Below, one piece after another: positions 43,993 through 52,099 of a stretch of 64,000 bases of DNA. Under the pieces are notes generated by a model. That model was given only the letters and a program-made list of their open reading frames with translations, was not told the origin of the DNA and did not search any database. Origin of the DNA: an uncultured Dialister sp. (GTDB taxonomy: Bacteria; Bacillota; Negativicutes; Veillonellales; Dialisteraceae); contig UQYL01000001.1 of the NCBI GenBank assembly GCA_900545365.1, forward strand, positions 1-64,000, given 5' to 3'. Position 1 is the stretch's first letter, and each line of letters opens with the position of its first letter. A program made the position numbers and the translations under genes.

Positions 43993-44721
43993 ATGAAAGC
44001 ATATATCCGGATCAGACATACAGGGGAATTTTTTAATCAAAATTGTTTTGATGTTTACACGGGATGCGCGGAACTGGGGATTCCTACAGTAACGTATAAA
44101 GCCGTTTATTCGATTGAAGACAACGAGCCGGAAGATCTGATCGCCGGCACACTGGATGATGTGGAAGTCGTCATGGATAAAATGGGGATTCGGCTGGTTC
44201 CCATGGATTATCCGGAAGAGCTCCGTTCCTTTTTGGGGAGGAAAATCTGGAAATCAACGCTTTTTTCCATTACCAGCCATGCGGACAGCTGGCATGTTTT
44301 TGTGAAACCGGTATGGGACGTCAAACGGTTCACCGGGACGGTCCTGGATAAATCGGAAGACCTGATCAAACTGGGCGGCGGACTGGAAGACGTTGCCGTC
44401 TGGTGCAGTGAAAAAGTCAATTTTATTTCCGAATGGCGGCTGTGGGTCCTGGAAGGGCAGATTATCGGGCTGACGCCGTATGCCGGGCAGTGGGATGTTT
44501 TTCCGGATACGCAGGTCATGAAAAACGCCGTCGCGGCATTCAAAAGCGCGCCCTGCGGGTATGCGCTTGATTTCGGCGTGACCGATGAAGGAAAGACCCT
44601 GCTTGTGGAAGCGAGCGATGGCTATGTCCTTCGCAGCTTTGGCCTGGATCCGGTCAAATATGTGAAGCTGCTGACGGCGCGCTGGAAAGAGCTGACCGCG
44701 AACGCGGCGGGCGCCAAATAG
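43993..44721 (+). CDS. Free-standing ATP-grasp domain protein (R2K/DUF4343-like)
   Basis: 242 residues, AGGTGG ribosome binding site. The N-terminal half (about 1-95) is an unassigned alpha/beta region. The ATP-grasp part shows FVKPVWDVKRFTG near 103-115, where a lysine in the KP turn and one in KRFTG are the expected nucleotide contacts, SEWRLWVLEGQIIG near 146-160, and a C-terminal metal-binding strand pair ALDFGVTDEGKTLLVEASDG near 190-210. This layout fits the R2K clade (Pfam family formerly DUF4343), proposed to ligate peptides or amino acids to proteins or RNA; the substrate is unknown. Monocistronic with its own strong promoter. Confidence 0.75.
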   Translation: MKAYIRIRHTGEFFNQNCFDVYTGCAELGIPTVTYKAVYSIEDNEPEDLIAGTLDDVEVVMDKMGIRLVPMDYPEELRSFLGRKIWKSTLFSITSHADSWHVFVKPVWDVKRFTGTVLDKSEDLIKLGGGLEDVAVWCSEKVNFISEWRLWVLEGQIIGLTPYAGQWDVFPDTQVMKNAVAAFKSAPCGYALDFGVTDEGKTLLVEASDGYVLRSFGLDPVKYVKLLTARWKELTANAAGAK

Positions 44722-44770
44722 AAACTGATTTTCAGCGGGCTGTTTTACTCTGCGGAGGACTGACTGAGTG

Positions 44771-46564
44771 ATGAGACGTTTTGGACAGGATTTTCTTCAG
44801 AGAATTACGGACAGCATCAATATTGCTGATGTGATCGGAGCGTATGTGCCGATCAAGAAAAAAGGAAACCGGTATTGGGCGTGCTGTCCTTTCCACCACG
44901 AAAAGACACCGTCGTTTTCTATTTCCCCGGATAAGGGGCTATACTATTGTTTTGGCTGTCACGCGTCGGGCAATATTTTTACCTTTGTGGAAAAGATGGA
45001 AAATTTATCTTTTCCCGACGCGGTGGAGCATCTGGCGGAAATGGCGCATATCGAGCTTCCCCAGGAAGAATTTACGGAAGAAGACCGGGTGAAGCAGGCG
45101 GAGATCGCCGCGCTGTATGAAGCGGCGGGGCTGGCTGCCGATTATTTTCATAACTGTCTGACTAAGACGCGGATGGGCGAGGCCGGGCGGGCCTATTTTC
45201 AAAAACGCCATTTATCCGGCGAGACGATCGAGCGGTTTAAACTGGGGTTTGCGCCGCCCGCATGGGATCGGCTGTTTCGGGATTTTACGCAGAAAAAACA
45301 GATCTCGCCGAAGACGCTGAATGCGGCGGGACTGGTGGGATACAGCAACGGGAAATATTTTGATATGTTTCGCAACCGCTGTATGTTTCCCATTCTGAAT
45401 CTGAAAGGAAAACCGGTCGCTTTCGGGGGTCGGGTGCTGGATGACAGTAAGCCGAAATATCTGAATTCCCCGGAGACGCCGATCTTCAATAAAAGAAAAT
45501 TGCTTTTTGCGCTGTATCAGGCTCTGCCGAAGATTAAAGAGACCCGGCAGGTAATCATGGTGGAGGGATACATGGATGCGATATCGCTCCATGCGCACGG
45601 AGTGACGAACGCAGTCGCTTCTCTGGGGACTGCATTTACCATCGAGCAGGCCAGGCTGCTGAAGAGATATGCTGATGAAGTGATCTTCAGCTATGACATG
45701 GATGCGGCCGGACAGAATGCGACCCGCCGCGCTCTGGAGATTGCCGGGCAGGCGGGATTGAAGATCCGCGTGGCCCGAGTGGGAGAAGGTAAGGATCCCG
45801 ATGAGTTTGTCAATCTCCACGGCGGAGACGCCTACCTGGAAGCCGTCCGCCAGGCGCAGCCTGCGCTGGATTACCTGCTGGCGGCCCTGCTGAAGCAGTA
45901 CGACGCCACGTCTCTGGAGGGGCAGCAGCATATCCTTCAGGAAATGTTTGCTGTCCTGACGGCGCGGAGCGATTCCTTCCTGATGAATTCCTTCATTCGA
46001 AAAATGGCGCAGGCTATGCGGCTGGACGAAGGACTCATCCGAAGCGAAGCCGTGCGCTATGTGAAAAAGAATCATTCGCCTGTTTATATTTCCGCTGCGG
46101 AGCATACGGAAGAGACGGAGACCAGAGAATCAAAAAAACGGATTTTGTTGGAAGAAGGTTTTTTGAGATATTGCCTGGCTTTCCATGTATTCCCGGATTC
46201 CTGGGAAGAAATGAAAAATTTCTCATACGTGTCTCCTTTTTGCCGGCGGCTGGAAGAAGCGATGCTTGCTGTGCGGGAAGAGGGCCGTGAACTGAGTGCG
46301 AAAACGGTGCAGCAGAAACTGGATGAAGAGGATGTCGCGCATCTGGCGGCGCTTCTGATGAAAGAAGAGTATGAGATCGCCGTACCGTGGGAGGAATATG
46401 TGCGGCCTCTGAAGCTGGGCCAGCTGCAGAAAGAATACAGAGAGCATACGGAAAGGGCAAACCGGCTTGCGCCGGAAGATCCGGAAGAATCAAAAAAGGA
46501 AATGCTCGCCTGTATCCGGCTGAGCCGGGAAATCCGAGCCCTTCAGGGAAAGCATGCCAATTGA
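44771..46564 (+). CDS. dnaG: DNA primase DnaG
   Basis: Synthesises RNA primers for replication. 597 residues. CHC2 zinc finger with CCPFHHEKTPSFS and CFGCHASG near 39-65; catalytic TOPRIM with VEGYMDAISLHAHG near 262 and FSYDMDAAGQNATRRA near 306; C-terminal helicase-binding domain from about 440. The GTG three bases earlier (44768) is closer to the GGAGGA site and may be the real start. First gene of a dnaG-rpoD pair; rpsU, often third in this operon, is absent here. Confidence 0.96.
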   Translation: MRRFGQDFLQRITDSINIADVIGAYVPIKKKGNRYWACCPFHHEKTPSFSISPDKGLYYCFGCHASGNIFTFVEKMENLSFPDAVEHLAEMAHIELPQEEFTEEDRVKQAEIAALYEAAGLAADYFHNCLTKTRMGEAGRAYFQKRHLSGETIERFKLGFAPPAWDRLFRDFTQKKQISPKTLNAAGLVGYSNGKYFDMFRNRCMFPILNLKGKPVAFGGRVLDDSKPKYLNSPETPIFNKRKLLFALYQALPKIKETRQVIMVEGYMDAISLHAHGVTNAVASLGTAFTIEQARLLKRYADEVIFSYDMDAAGQNATRRALEIAGQAGLKIRVARVGEGKDPDEFVNLHGGDAYLEAVRQAQPALDYLLAALLKQYDATSLEGQQHILQEMFAVLTARSDSFLMNSFIRKMAQAMRLDEGLIRSEAVRYVKKNHSPVYISAAEHTEETETRESKKRILLEEGFLRYCLAFHVFPDSWEEMKNFSYVSPFCRRLEEAMLAVREEGRELSAKTVQQKLDEEDVAHLAALLMKEEYEIAVPWEEYVRPLKLGQLQKEYREHTERANRLAPEDPEESKKEMLACIRLSREIRALQGKHAN

Positions 46565-46607
46565 TCGCTGAAGGATTTGTCTGCATTTGAGTTTTAGGAG
46601 ATGTCAT

Positions 46608-47807
46608 ATGACAATGAGAAAAAACTCTGCGCTGTCGAAGTGGATCGAAGAGCTGAAGAAACACCAGAGCAGGAAAGGCTTTTTGCCAAATCGGGAAGTT
46701 GTGCTTTTCGTCAAAAGAAAACATCTGAAGCCGAAACAGCAGGACGCAATCTACGAAGCTTTAAATGAAGAGCATATCCGTGTTCTGTTTGAAGAGAGCG
46801 TATTTGCGCAGGAAGCGGAAGAAGATTTCCGTGAGGAAGAGGAAGACGTTTCCGAAGAGGAACTTGATGAAGACATCGAAGAAAATGAAAAGCTGGATGA
46901 AGAAGAGGAGACGCTGAGCGATGAAGAGATGAGTCTGCATATGGCTGAAAGCGTCGGAGTCGATGATCCGGTCAGGATGTACCTAAAAGAGATCGGCGCG
47001 GTTCCGCTTCTGACCGCAGAAGATGAAATCAGCCTTGCGAAGGATATTGAGGCAGGAAGTCTCAGCACGGCGACGCCGGAAGAAGTGGCCCGTGCGGAAC
47101 GCGCGAAAAAGGCGCTGTCTGATGCGAATCTTCGCCTCGTCGTATCTATTGCGAAAAAATATCTGGGAAGGGGGCTGCAATTCCTCGATCTGATCCAGGA
47201 AGGGAATCTGGGGCTCCTGAAAGCTGTCGACAAGTTTGACTACCGTAAAGGATACAAATTCAGCACCTATGCGACCTGGTGGATTCGACAGGCGATTACA
47301 CGGGCCATCGCGGATCAGGCGCGCACCATCCGTGTTCCCGTTCACATGGTCGAGACCATCAATAAGCTGAACCGGATCTCTCGGCAGATGCTTCAGGAAA
47401 ACGGCAGGGAAGCAACAAATGAAGAGCTGGCGCAGCGTATGGGAGTCAATGCGGAGAAAATCCGGGAAGTGAAGAAAATCGCGCAGGATCCCATTTCTCT
47501 GGAAACGCCAATCGGTGAAAAGGAAGACTCCCATTTGGGAGATTTTATCGAAGACCAGAAAGCTGTCGCGCCGGATGACGCCGCCGGTTCTATCCTTCTG
47601 CGGGAACAAATCGACGACATGCTGAGCGGCCTTTCAGAAAGAGAGAGGAGCGTTCTTGAACTCCGGTTCGGGCTCCGGGATGGAAAGCCCCGCACGCTGG
47701 AAGAAGTCGGACGGTATTTTGACGTGACCCGGGAGCGGATTCGCCAGATCGAAGGAAAAGCGCTGACGAAACTCAAAAAAACCGCTAAAAATCTCCTGAA
47801 TCAGTAA
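46608..47807 (+). CDS. rpoD: Primary sigma factor RpoD (SigA)
   Basis: Vegetative sigma factor. 399 residues from the ATG seven bases after TAGGAG. Region 1.1 is followed by a strongly acidic segment (about residues 65-108), then region 1.2 DPVRMYLKEIG, region 2 with LIQEGNLGLLKAVDKFDY and KFSTYATWWIRQAITRAIADQ (the -10 reader), region 3 and region 4 with RTLEEVGRYFDVTRERIRQIE (the -35 reader). The promoters in this window with TTGACA and TATAAT at 17-base spacing fit its specificity. Confidence 0.97.
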   Translation: MTMRKNSALSKWIEELKKHQSRKGFLPNREVVLFVKRKHLKPKQQDAIYEALNEEHIRVLFEESVFAQEAEEDFREEEEDVSEEELDEDIEENEKLDEEEETLSDEEMSLHMAESVGVDDPVRMYLKEIGAVPLLTAEDEISLAKDIEAGSLSTATPEEVARAERAKKALSDANLRLVVSIAKKYLGRGLQFLDLIQEGNLGLLKAVDKFDYRKGYKFSTYATWWIRQAITRAIADQARTIRVPVHMVETINKLNRISRQMLQENGREATNEELAQRMGVNAEKIREVKKIAQDPISLETPIGEKEDSHLGDFIEDQKAVAPDDAAGSILLREQIDDMLSGLSERERSVLELRFGLRDGKPRTLEEVGRYFDVTRERIRQIEGKALTKLKKTAKNLLNQ

Positions 47808-47833
47808 AGGCCCGGTCTGTCGGAATAGGATTC

Positions 47834-47862
47834 TTGACGAAAACTGGGAGAATTGTTACAAT
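47834..47862 (+). promoter_or_regulatory. tRNA promoter
   Basis: TTGACG (47834-47839), 17-base spacer, TACAAT (47857-47862) with extended TG; transcription would start about 12 bases before the tRNA. Confidence 0.85.
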
Positions 47863-47881
47863 ACAGCCATTGACATAAAGC

Positions 47882-47956
47882 GGGCCTATAGCTCAGCGGT
47901 AGAGCCACCGGCTCATAACCGGTTGGTCCCAGGTTCGAACCCTGGTGGGCCCACCA
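47882..47956 (+). tRNA. tRNA with anticodon CAU (Met or lysidine-type Ile2)
   Basis: 75 bases including an encoded CCA. Acceptor GGGCCTA / TGGGCCC, D arm GCTC-AGCGGTA-GAGC, anticodon arm ACCGG-CTCATAA-CCGGT, T arm CCAGG-TTCGAAC-CCTGG. The anticodon is CAU. It is not the initiator, since the acceptor's first pair is G-C and the anticodon stem lacks the three G-C run in the initiator pattern. Elongator Met and the Ile(AUA) species whose C34 becomes lysidine cannot be separated safely by eye. Confidence 0.93.
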
Positions 47957-47963
47957 GAAAAGC

Positions 47964-47994
47964 AGGACAGAGGATAAGAGGCTTCTGTCCTTTT
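47964..47994 (+). terminator. Terminator after the tRNA
   Basis: AGGACAG / CTGTCCT stem followed by TTTTG. Confidence 0.75.
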
Positions 47995-47995
47995 G

Positions 47996-48004
47996 TGTTA
48001 CAAT
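47996..48004 (+). promoter_or_regulatory. Possible extended -10 promoter of trmK
   Basis: TGTTACAAT, the same extended -10 as in the tRNA promoter, 34 bases before trmK; no -35. Confidence 0.4.
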
Positions 48005-48038
48005 AAAATGACTGTTCCTATGATTTTAAGAAAAGGAA

Positions 48039-48752
48039 ATGAAAATGATTACATTGACACCGAGACTCCGGTGCATTGTCGAATTGGTGCCTGCCTGCCG
48101 ATGTGCTGCCGATATCGGCACAGACCATGCCTATGTGCCGCTGTATCTGCTGGCGCAGAAAAAAATCCGCCGTGCCGTAGCGTCGGATATTCATGAAGGC
48201 CCCGCGCGGAGGGCTGAGGAAAATTGCCGGAAAGAAGGCGCGGAAGGTCTTGTGTCTGTGCGCGTGGGAGAGGGGCTGTCTACCCTGCGGCCGGGAGAAG
48301 CAGAAGGCGCTGTGATTGCCGGAATGGGAGGCTTGATGATCCGGACAATTATTCAGGAGGGCGCAGCAATTGCGGCTGGTCTCAAATGGTTCGTGCTTCA
48401 GCCGCAAAACCATGCCGACGTGCTGAGAAAATGGCTGATTGAAAACGAGTATGCCATCGAAGCGGAAGTTCTTGCAGCGGAAGAGGGGAAGATCTATGAG
48501 ATTCTGCTGGTGAGGCACGGAAAGATGGATATGCCTTCTGCGGCGGAGCTGACCGCGGGGCTATGGAAATACCGAAAGAACGATCCGCTGTTTCCGGAAT
48601 TTCTTCAAAGACTGATTCGGAAATGCGGGTATACGCTGAATGGGATCGCAGCAGACACGACCAATGCCGTCAATGCGGAGAAGAGAAAACAGGCGGAAAA
48701 GAGAAAAAAAGAATTGGAGGAGATCGTATGGAGATTAAAGCAAGAGACCTGA
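48039..48752 (+). CDS. trmK: tRNA (adenine-22-N1)-methyltransferase TrmK
   Basis: 237 residues. Rossmann SAM-binding motif AADIGTDHAYVP near residues 23-34, ASDIHEGPARRAEEN, GMGGLMIRTII near 92 and LQPQNHADVLRKWL, all characteristic of TrmK (YqfN). Methylates A22 in the D-loop of certain tRNAs. The dnaG-rpoD-trmK-nif3 order matches Bacillus. Its 3' end overlaps the next gene by 25 bases. Confidence 0.93.
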   Translation: MKMITLTPRLRCIVELVPACRCAADIGTDHAYVPLYLLAQKKIRRAVASDIHEGPARRAEENCRKEGAEGLVSVRVGEGLSTLRPGEAEGAVIAGMGGLMIRTIIQEGAAIAAGLKWFVLQPQNHADVLRKWLIENEYAIEAEVLAAEEGKIYEILLVRHGKMDMPSAAELTAGLWKYRKNDPLFPEFLQRLIRKCGYTLNGIAADTTNAVNAEKRKQAEKRKKELEEIVWRLKQET

Positions 48753-49846
48753 TCCGGCTGATGGAACAATGGGCGTCGCCGATGCTGGCGGAAAAATGGG
48801 ACAATCCGGGAATGCAGGCAGGAAGTGCGGAACAGCCGGTTCACAAAGTGCTCGTGTCTCTGGATCTGACAAAACAGAACGCGCAGTTTGCTGCAGAAAA
48901 CCATATCAATATGATTATTTCCCACCATCCGTTTCTTTTCCGCGGGTTGAAAACGGTGGATCTTCAGACCGAAAAAGGGCAGATTCTTCAGACGCTGCTG
49001 ACACATGGGATCACCGCTTTTGCAGCGCATACGAATCTGGATACGGCAGAGGACGGCGTCAATGACGCGCTCGCGGCTGCTCTGGAAATGAAAAATCTGC
49101 GGGGATTTGTGCCAATTAGGAAAAGACGCATGTATAAGCTGGTCACTTATGTGCCGGAATTGCAGGAAGAGCGGATCCTGGCGGCGCTAAAAGATGCCGG
49201 AGCAGGACAAATCGGTCATTACAGCGGATGCGCTTTTTCTTCGGCAGGGCTCGGAAGATTCTGTCCTGACGGGGAAGCGCAGCCTTTCTACGGAGAAAGA
49301 GGGAAGGAAAATACAGAACGGGAAGTGCGCATAGAGACCTGCGTCTCGGAGGAGCAGATAAAAAACGTGACGGCAGCGCTGGTGAAAGTGCATCCCTATG
49401 AAGAGCCGGGATGGGATCTGTATGAACTGGCCAATCAGGGGAAATGGCAGACCATGGGGAGAATCGGAGAATTTCCGCGCGAAATGACAGGAGAGGAGGC
49501 ACTCCTTTATGTAAAAGAAAGACTGGGGCTTCCTGTTGTTAAATATGCCGGACCGGTCGGTAGGGCTATCCGCCGCGCGGCAGTTCTTGGCGGAGCAGGC
49601 GCGGAATTTGCAGCCCGCGCGAAAGCCCTGGGAGCGGATCTGTATATTACCGGCGATGTCAAGTACCATGAAGCGCAGGAAGCGGCTGCTATGGGGCTGC
49701 TTGTGATTGACGGAGGGCATTTTTATACGGAGCGGGTCATTATTCCCTCTCTGGCAGAGCGTCTCCGCAAGACTGCGGCAGATAGAGGTTGGGACGTAGA
49801 AATTATTGAAGATCCCATGGCCTGCGATATTTTCTCCTATAAATGA
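48728..49846 (+). CDS. Nif3-like dinuclear metal center protein (GTP cyclohydrolase I type 2 family)
   Basis: 372 residues, the long Firmicute version with an inserted PII-like (CutA-type) domain between residues about 125 and 230. The metal-binding ends are WDNPGMQAG and ISHHPFLFRG near 60, HTNLDTAEDGVND near 100, and the C-terminal TGDVKYHEAQEA and DGGHFYTE (near 315-345). GGAGGAGAT lies before the ATG at 48728. Cellular role unsettled; some members have GTP cyclohydrolase-like activity. Confidence 0.92.
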   Translation: MEIKARDLIRLMEQWASPMLAEKWDNPGMQAGSAEQPVHKVLVSLDLTKQNAQFAAENHINMIISHHPFLFRGLKTVDLQTEKGQILQTLLTHGITAFAAHTNLDTAEDGVNDALAAALEMKNLRGFVPIRKRRMYKLVTYVPELQEERILAALKDAGAGQIGHYSGCAFSSAGLGRFCPDGEAQPFYGERGKENTEREVRIETCVSEEQIKNVTAALVKVHPYEEPGWDLYELANQGKWQTMGRIGEFPREMTGEEALLYVKERLGLPVVKYAGPVGRAIRRAAVLGGAGAEFAARAKALGADLYITGDVKYHEAQEAAAMGLLVIDGGHFYTERVIIPSLAERLRKTAADRGWDVEIIEDPMACDIFSYK

Positions 49847-49863
49847 TCTCGTTCTGACTTCAT

Positions 49864-49892
49864 TTGAATTTAAGAGGAGCCTGTGATATACT
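49864..49892 (+). promoter_or_regulatory. Promoter of rnpB
   Basis: TTGAAT (49864-49869), 17-base spacer, TATACT (49887-49892) with extended TGA; start near 49899, directly at the first P1 base. Confidence 0.8.
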
Positions 49893-49898
49893 GTCAGC

Positions 49899-50246
49899 CG
49901 TGAGCACGAAAGATGATTGCGGGCCTTTTGAGGTCTGAGGAAAGTCCGAGCTTCGCAGGGCGGGATGCCGGATAACGTCCGGCGGGGGCGACCCCAGGGA
50001 AAGTGCCATAGAAAAGGAGACCGCCGCATTTGCGGTAAGGGTGGAAAGGTGCGGTAAGAGCGCACCAGCAGTCAGGTAACTGGCTGGCTTGGTAAACCCC
50101 ATCTGAAGCAAGGCCGAATAGGGAAGGGATGAAGTTGCCCGCTGACCTTCCGGGTTGTTGCCGCTTGAACAGGAGAGTAATTTTCTGTCTAGATAGATAA
50201 TCATCACCACATTGTGGAACAGAACTCGGCTTATTGACTGCTCATG
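49899..50246 (+). ncRNA. rnpB: RNase P RNA (type A)
   Basis: Catalytic RNA that matures tRNA 5' ends. P1 is TGAGCA (49901-49906) with TGCTCA (50239-50244); P2 pairs GATGATTG near 49912 with AATCATC near 50199. The universal blocks are present: GAGGAAAGTCCG near 49938, AGGGTGGAAAGGTGCGGTAAGAG split around 50040, GGTAAACCCC near 50090, AAGGCCGAATAGGG near 50110 and AGAACTCGGCTTAT near 50221. The order and helices fit the ancestral A type, not the Bacillus B type, as expected for Negativicutes. Confidence 0.95.
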
Positions 50247-50251
50247 CAAAT

Positions 50252-50284
50252 AAAAAAGACTGCTGTAAAAGGCAGTCTTTTTTT
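50252..50284. terminator. Bidirectional terminator between rnpB and putP
   Basis: AAAAAAGACTGC / GCAGTCTTTTTTT with an eight-base loop; serves rnpB on + and can serve putP on -. Confidence 0.88.
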
Positions 50285-50353
50285 GCTGTAAGAAAGCCGC
50301 GGCCGGCAGATGATGATCTGTCAGACACGGCTTTCAAAAGATTCAGCGGTATT

Positions 50354-51841
50354 TTAATGCCGGCTTCTGGCGATGGCTTCGTCGAATTCATCCTGGATTT
50401 TCTTCGACGGTTCTTTATCCATAAAGGAGAAAATGACAATGGCCAGTGCGGAAAGGAGGAAGCCGGGGACTAATTCATACAGACCGAACCAGGCGAAGTG
50501 TTTCCAGATGAGGACGACAAGGCCGCCCGTAATAATTCCGGCATAAGCGCCTTTCAGTGTCATCCGTTTCCAGTAGAGGGAGAGCAGCGTCACCGGGCCG
50601 AAACATGCGCCGAAACCGGCCCAGGCATAAGAGACGATCTGGAAAATATAGCTGTTTGGATCCGATGCGAGGTAGAGCGCGCAGAGAGAGATCAGAAGCA
50701 CTGTGATGCGGCTGACGAAGATCAGTTCTTTTTCGCTGGAGTGTCTGCGGAAAAACGGCTGATACAGGTCGCGGGAGACTGCCGATGCTGTGACAAGCAG
50801 CTGCGAGGAAGCGGTGCTCATGATGGCCGCAAGAACAGCGGACCAGATGAGACCGGTGATGAAGGGCGAGGACAGATCAGACGCCATAATGATGAAGACA
50901 CGTTCTGCATCGGCATTTTCCAGTGGTGTAGACAGATAGGCTTTGCCGACGATGCCGATGGCAATGGCGAAAAGAAGAGAAATGATGACCCAGCTCATGG
51001 CGATCCAGGTGGATTTCTTCAGCTCTTTTGCATCGCTGATGGCCATAAAACGGACGAGAATATGGGGCTGCCCAAAGTAGCCGAGGCCCCAGCCGATGGA
51101 GGAGACGAACATGATGAGATTCATGAAGCCGCTCGCCGATTCAGGGAAGAGAGTGAAATAATCCGGGCCTTCTCCGGCAAGAATATCAAATGTGGGAACC
51201 GGGCCGCCAAGTGCGATCATGGCGGCGACAGGGATATAAATAACGGTGAAAAACATCATCGTTCCCTGAATGAAATCCGTCCAGCACACGGCGCTGAACC
51301 CGCCGAGGAAGGTGTAAAATACGACGACAAACGCGCCGATAAAAAGCGCTGTCATGTACGGCAGCCCGAAGATCGTATTAAAGAGCTTGCCGGCCGCGAC
51401 AAATCCGGACGACGTGTAAATGATGAAGAAAAGGATAATGCAGATCGCGCAGATGAAGCGGAGCCCGTTTTTATGATCTTCAAAGCGGTTGGAAAGATAA
51501 TCGGGGATGGTGAGACTGTTGTTGGCGACTTCCGTATAATTGCGGAGGCGCTTTGAAATAAAGTACCAATTCAGCCAGGTGCCCGCGATCAGGCCAATGC
51601 TGGTCCAGATGGCAGAGAGTCCGTTCAAATAGGCGAATCCAGGAAGCCCCATCAGCATCCAGCCGCTCATGTCAGACGCTTCGGCGCTCATGGAGGTCAG
51701 CCACGGGCCGAGCTGGCGGTCGCCCAGAATGTACTGAGACAGATTCTTCTGCCGCCGGGAATAATAGATGCCGATAGCCATCATCAGCAGAAGATACAGG
51801 CAAAAGGCCAGGATAATGCCAAATTCCCCATTATAAGTCAT
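50354..51841 (-). CDS. putP: Sodium/proline symporter PutP
   Basis: Sodium:solute symporter family member importing proline. 495 residues from MTYNGEFGI, preceded by GGAGGT on the minus strand; an earlier in-frame start lies in the leader. About 13 hydrophobic helices. Family marks: GDRQLGPWLTSMSAEASDMSGWMLMGLPG in TM2 region (sodium-site serines), WYFISKRLRNYTE, and GWGLGYFGQPHILVRFMAI. The length and motifs fit PutP rather than PanF. Transcribed opposite to its rnpB neighbour. A perfect long hairpin sits in its leader. Confidence 0.93.
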   Translation of the reverse strand: MTYNGEFGIILAFCLYLLLMMAIGIYYSRRQKNLSQYILGDRQLGPWLTSMSAEASDMSGWMLMGLPGFAYLNGLSAIWTSIGLIAGTWLNWYFISKRLRNYTEVANNSLTIPDYLSNRFEDHKNGLRFICAICIILFFIIYTSSGFVAAGKLFNTIFGLPYMTALFIGAFVVVFYTFLGGFSAVCWTDFIQGTMMFFTVIYIPVAAMIALGGPVPTFDILAGEGPDYFTLFPESASGFMNLIMFVSSIGWGLGYFGQPHILVRFMAISDAKELKKSTWIAMSWVIISLLFAIAIGIVGKAYLSTPLENADAERVFIIMASDLSSPFITGLIWSAVLAAIMSTASSQLLVTASAVSRDLYQPFFRRHSSEKELIFVSRITVLLISLCALYLASDPNSYIFQIVSYAWAGFGACFGPVTLLSLYWKRMTLKGAYAGIITGGLVVLIWKHFAWFGLYELVPGFLLSALAIVIFSFMDKEPSKKIQDEFDEAIARSRH

Positions 51842-51866
51842 ACAAAGACCTCCATGATCGGTATAC

Positions 51867-51923
51867 GTAAAAAGCACTGGTATTCTGCCAAGCTCCGGCA
51901 GGCAGAATACCAGTGCTTTTTAC
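51867..51923 (-). other. Perfect 23-bp inverted repeat in the putP leader
   Basis: 51867-51889 and 51901-51923 are exact reverse complements over 23 bases with an 11-base loop. It ends 25 bases before the putP start on the minus strand, about 10 bases before the ribosome binding site, and the arm ends in TTTTTAC. It looks like an intrinsic terminator/attenuator or a protein-binding hairpin. Too little space remains between it and putP for a normal promoter. Confidence 0.85.
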
Positions 51924-52052
51924 ATAACTGTCCAATTTTATATTTGTTTATTTTATCACAGAAAAGACGATTTGTGGACTGCGGAGACAAAATCCGTGCT
52001 TTTCGGGAAGAAGACGGCGGTTAATGGGGCGCATCATAAAACGGGCGGCGCC

Positions 52053-52095
52053 TAAAAATCCCCGGGTCAGAGGAAAGATTCCGTGATCCGGGGAG
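52053..52095 (-). terminator. Terminator after tmcAL (minus strand)
   Basis: TCCCCGG / CCGGGGA stem, read on the minus strand into ATTTTTA. Confidence 0.7.
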
Positions 52096-52099
52096 GGAA

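Noticed and set aside
51867..51923. The putP hairpin as an integron attC or a transposon end
   Set aside because: No integrase, no GTTRRRY core, no target duplication and no second copy seen in the window.
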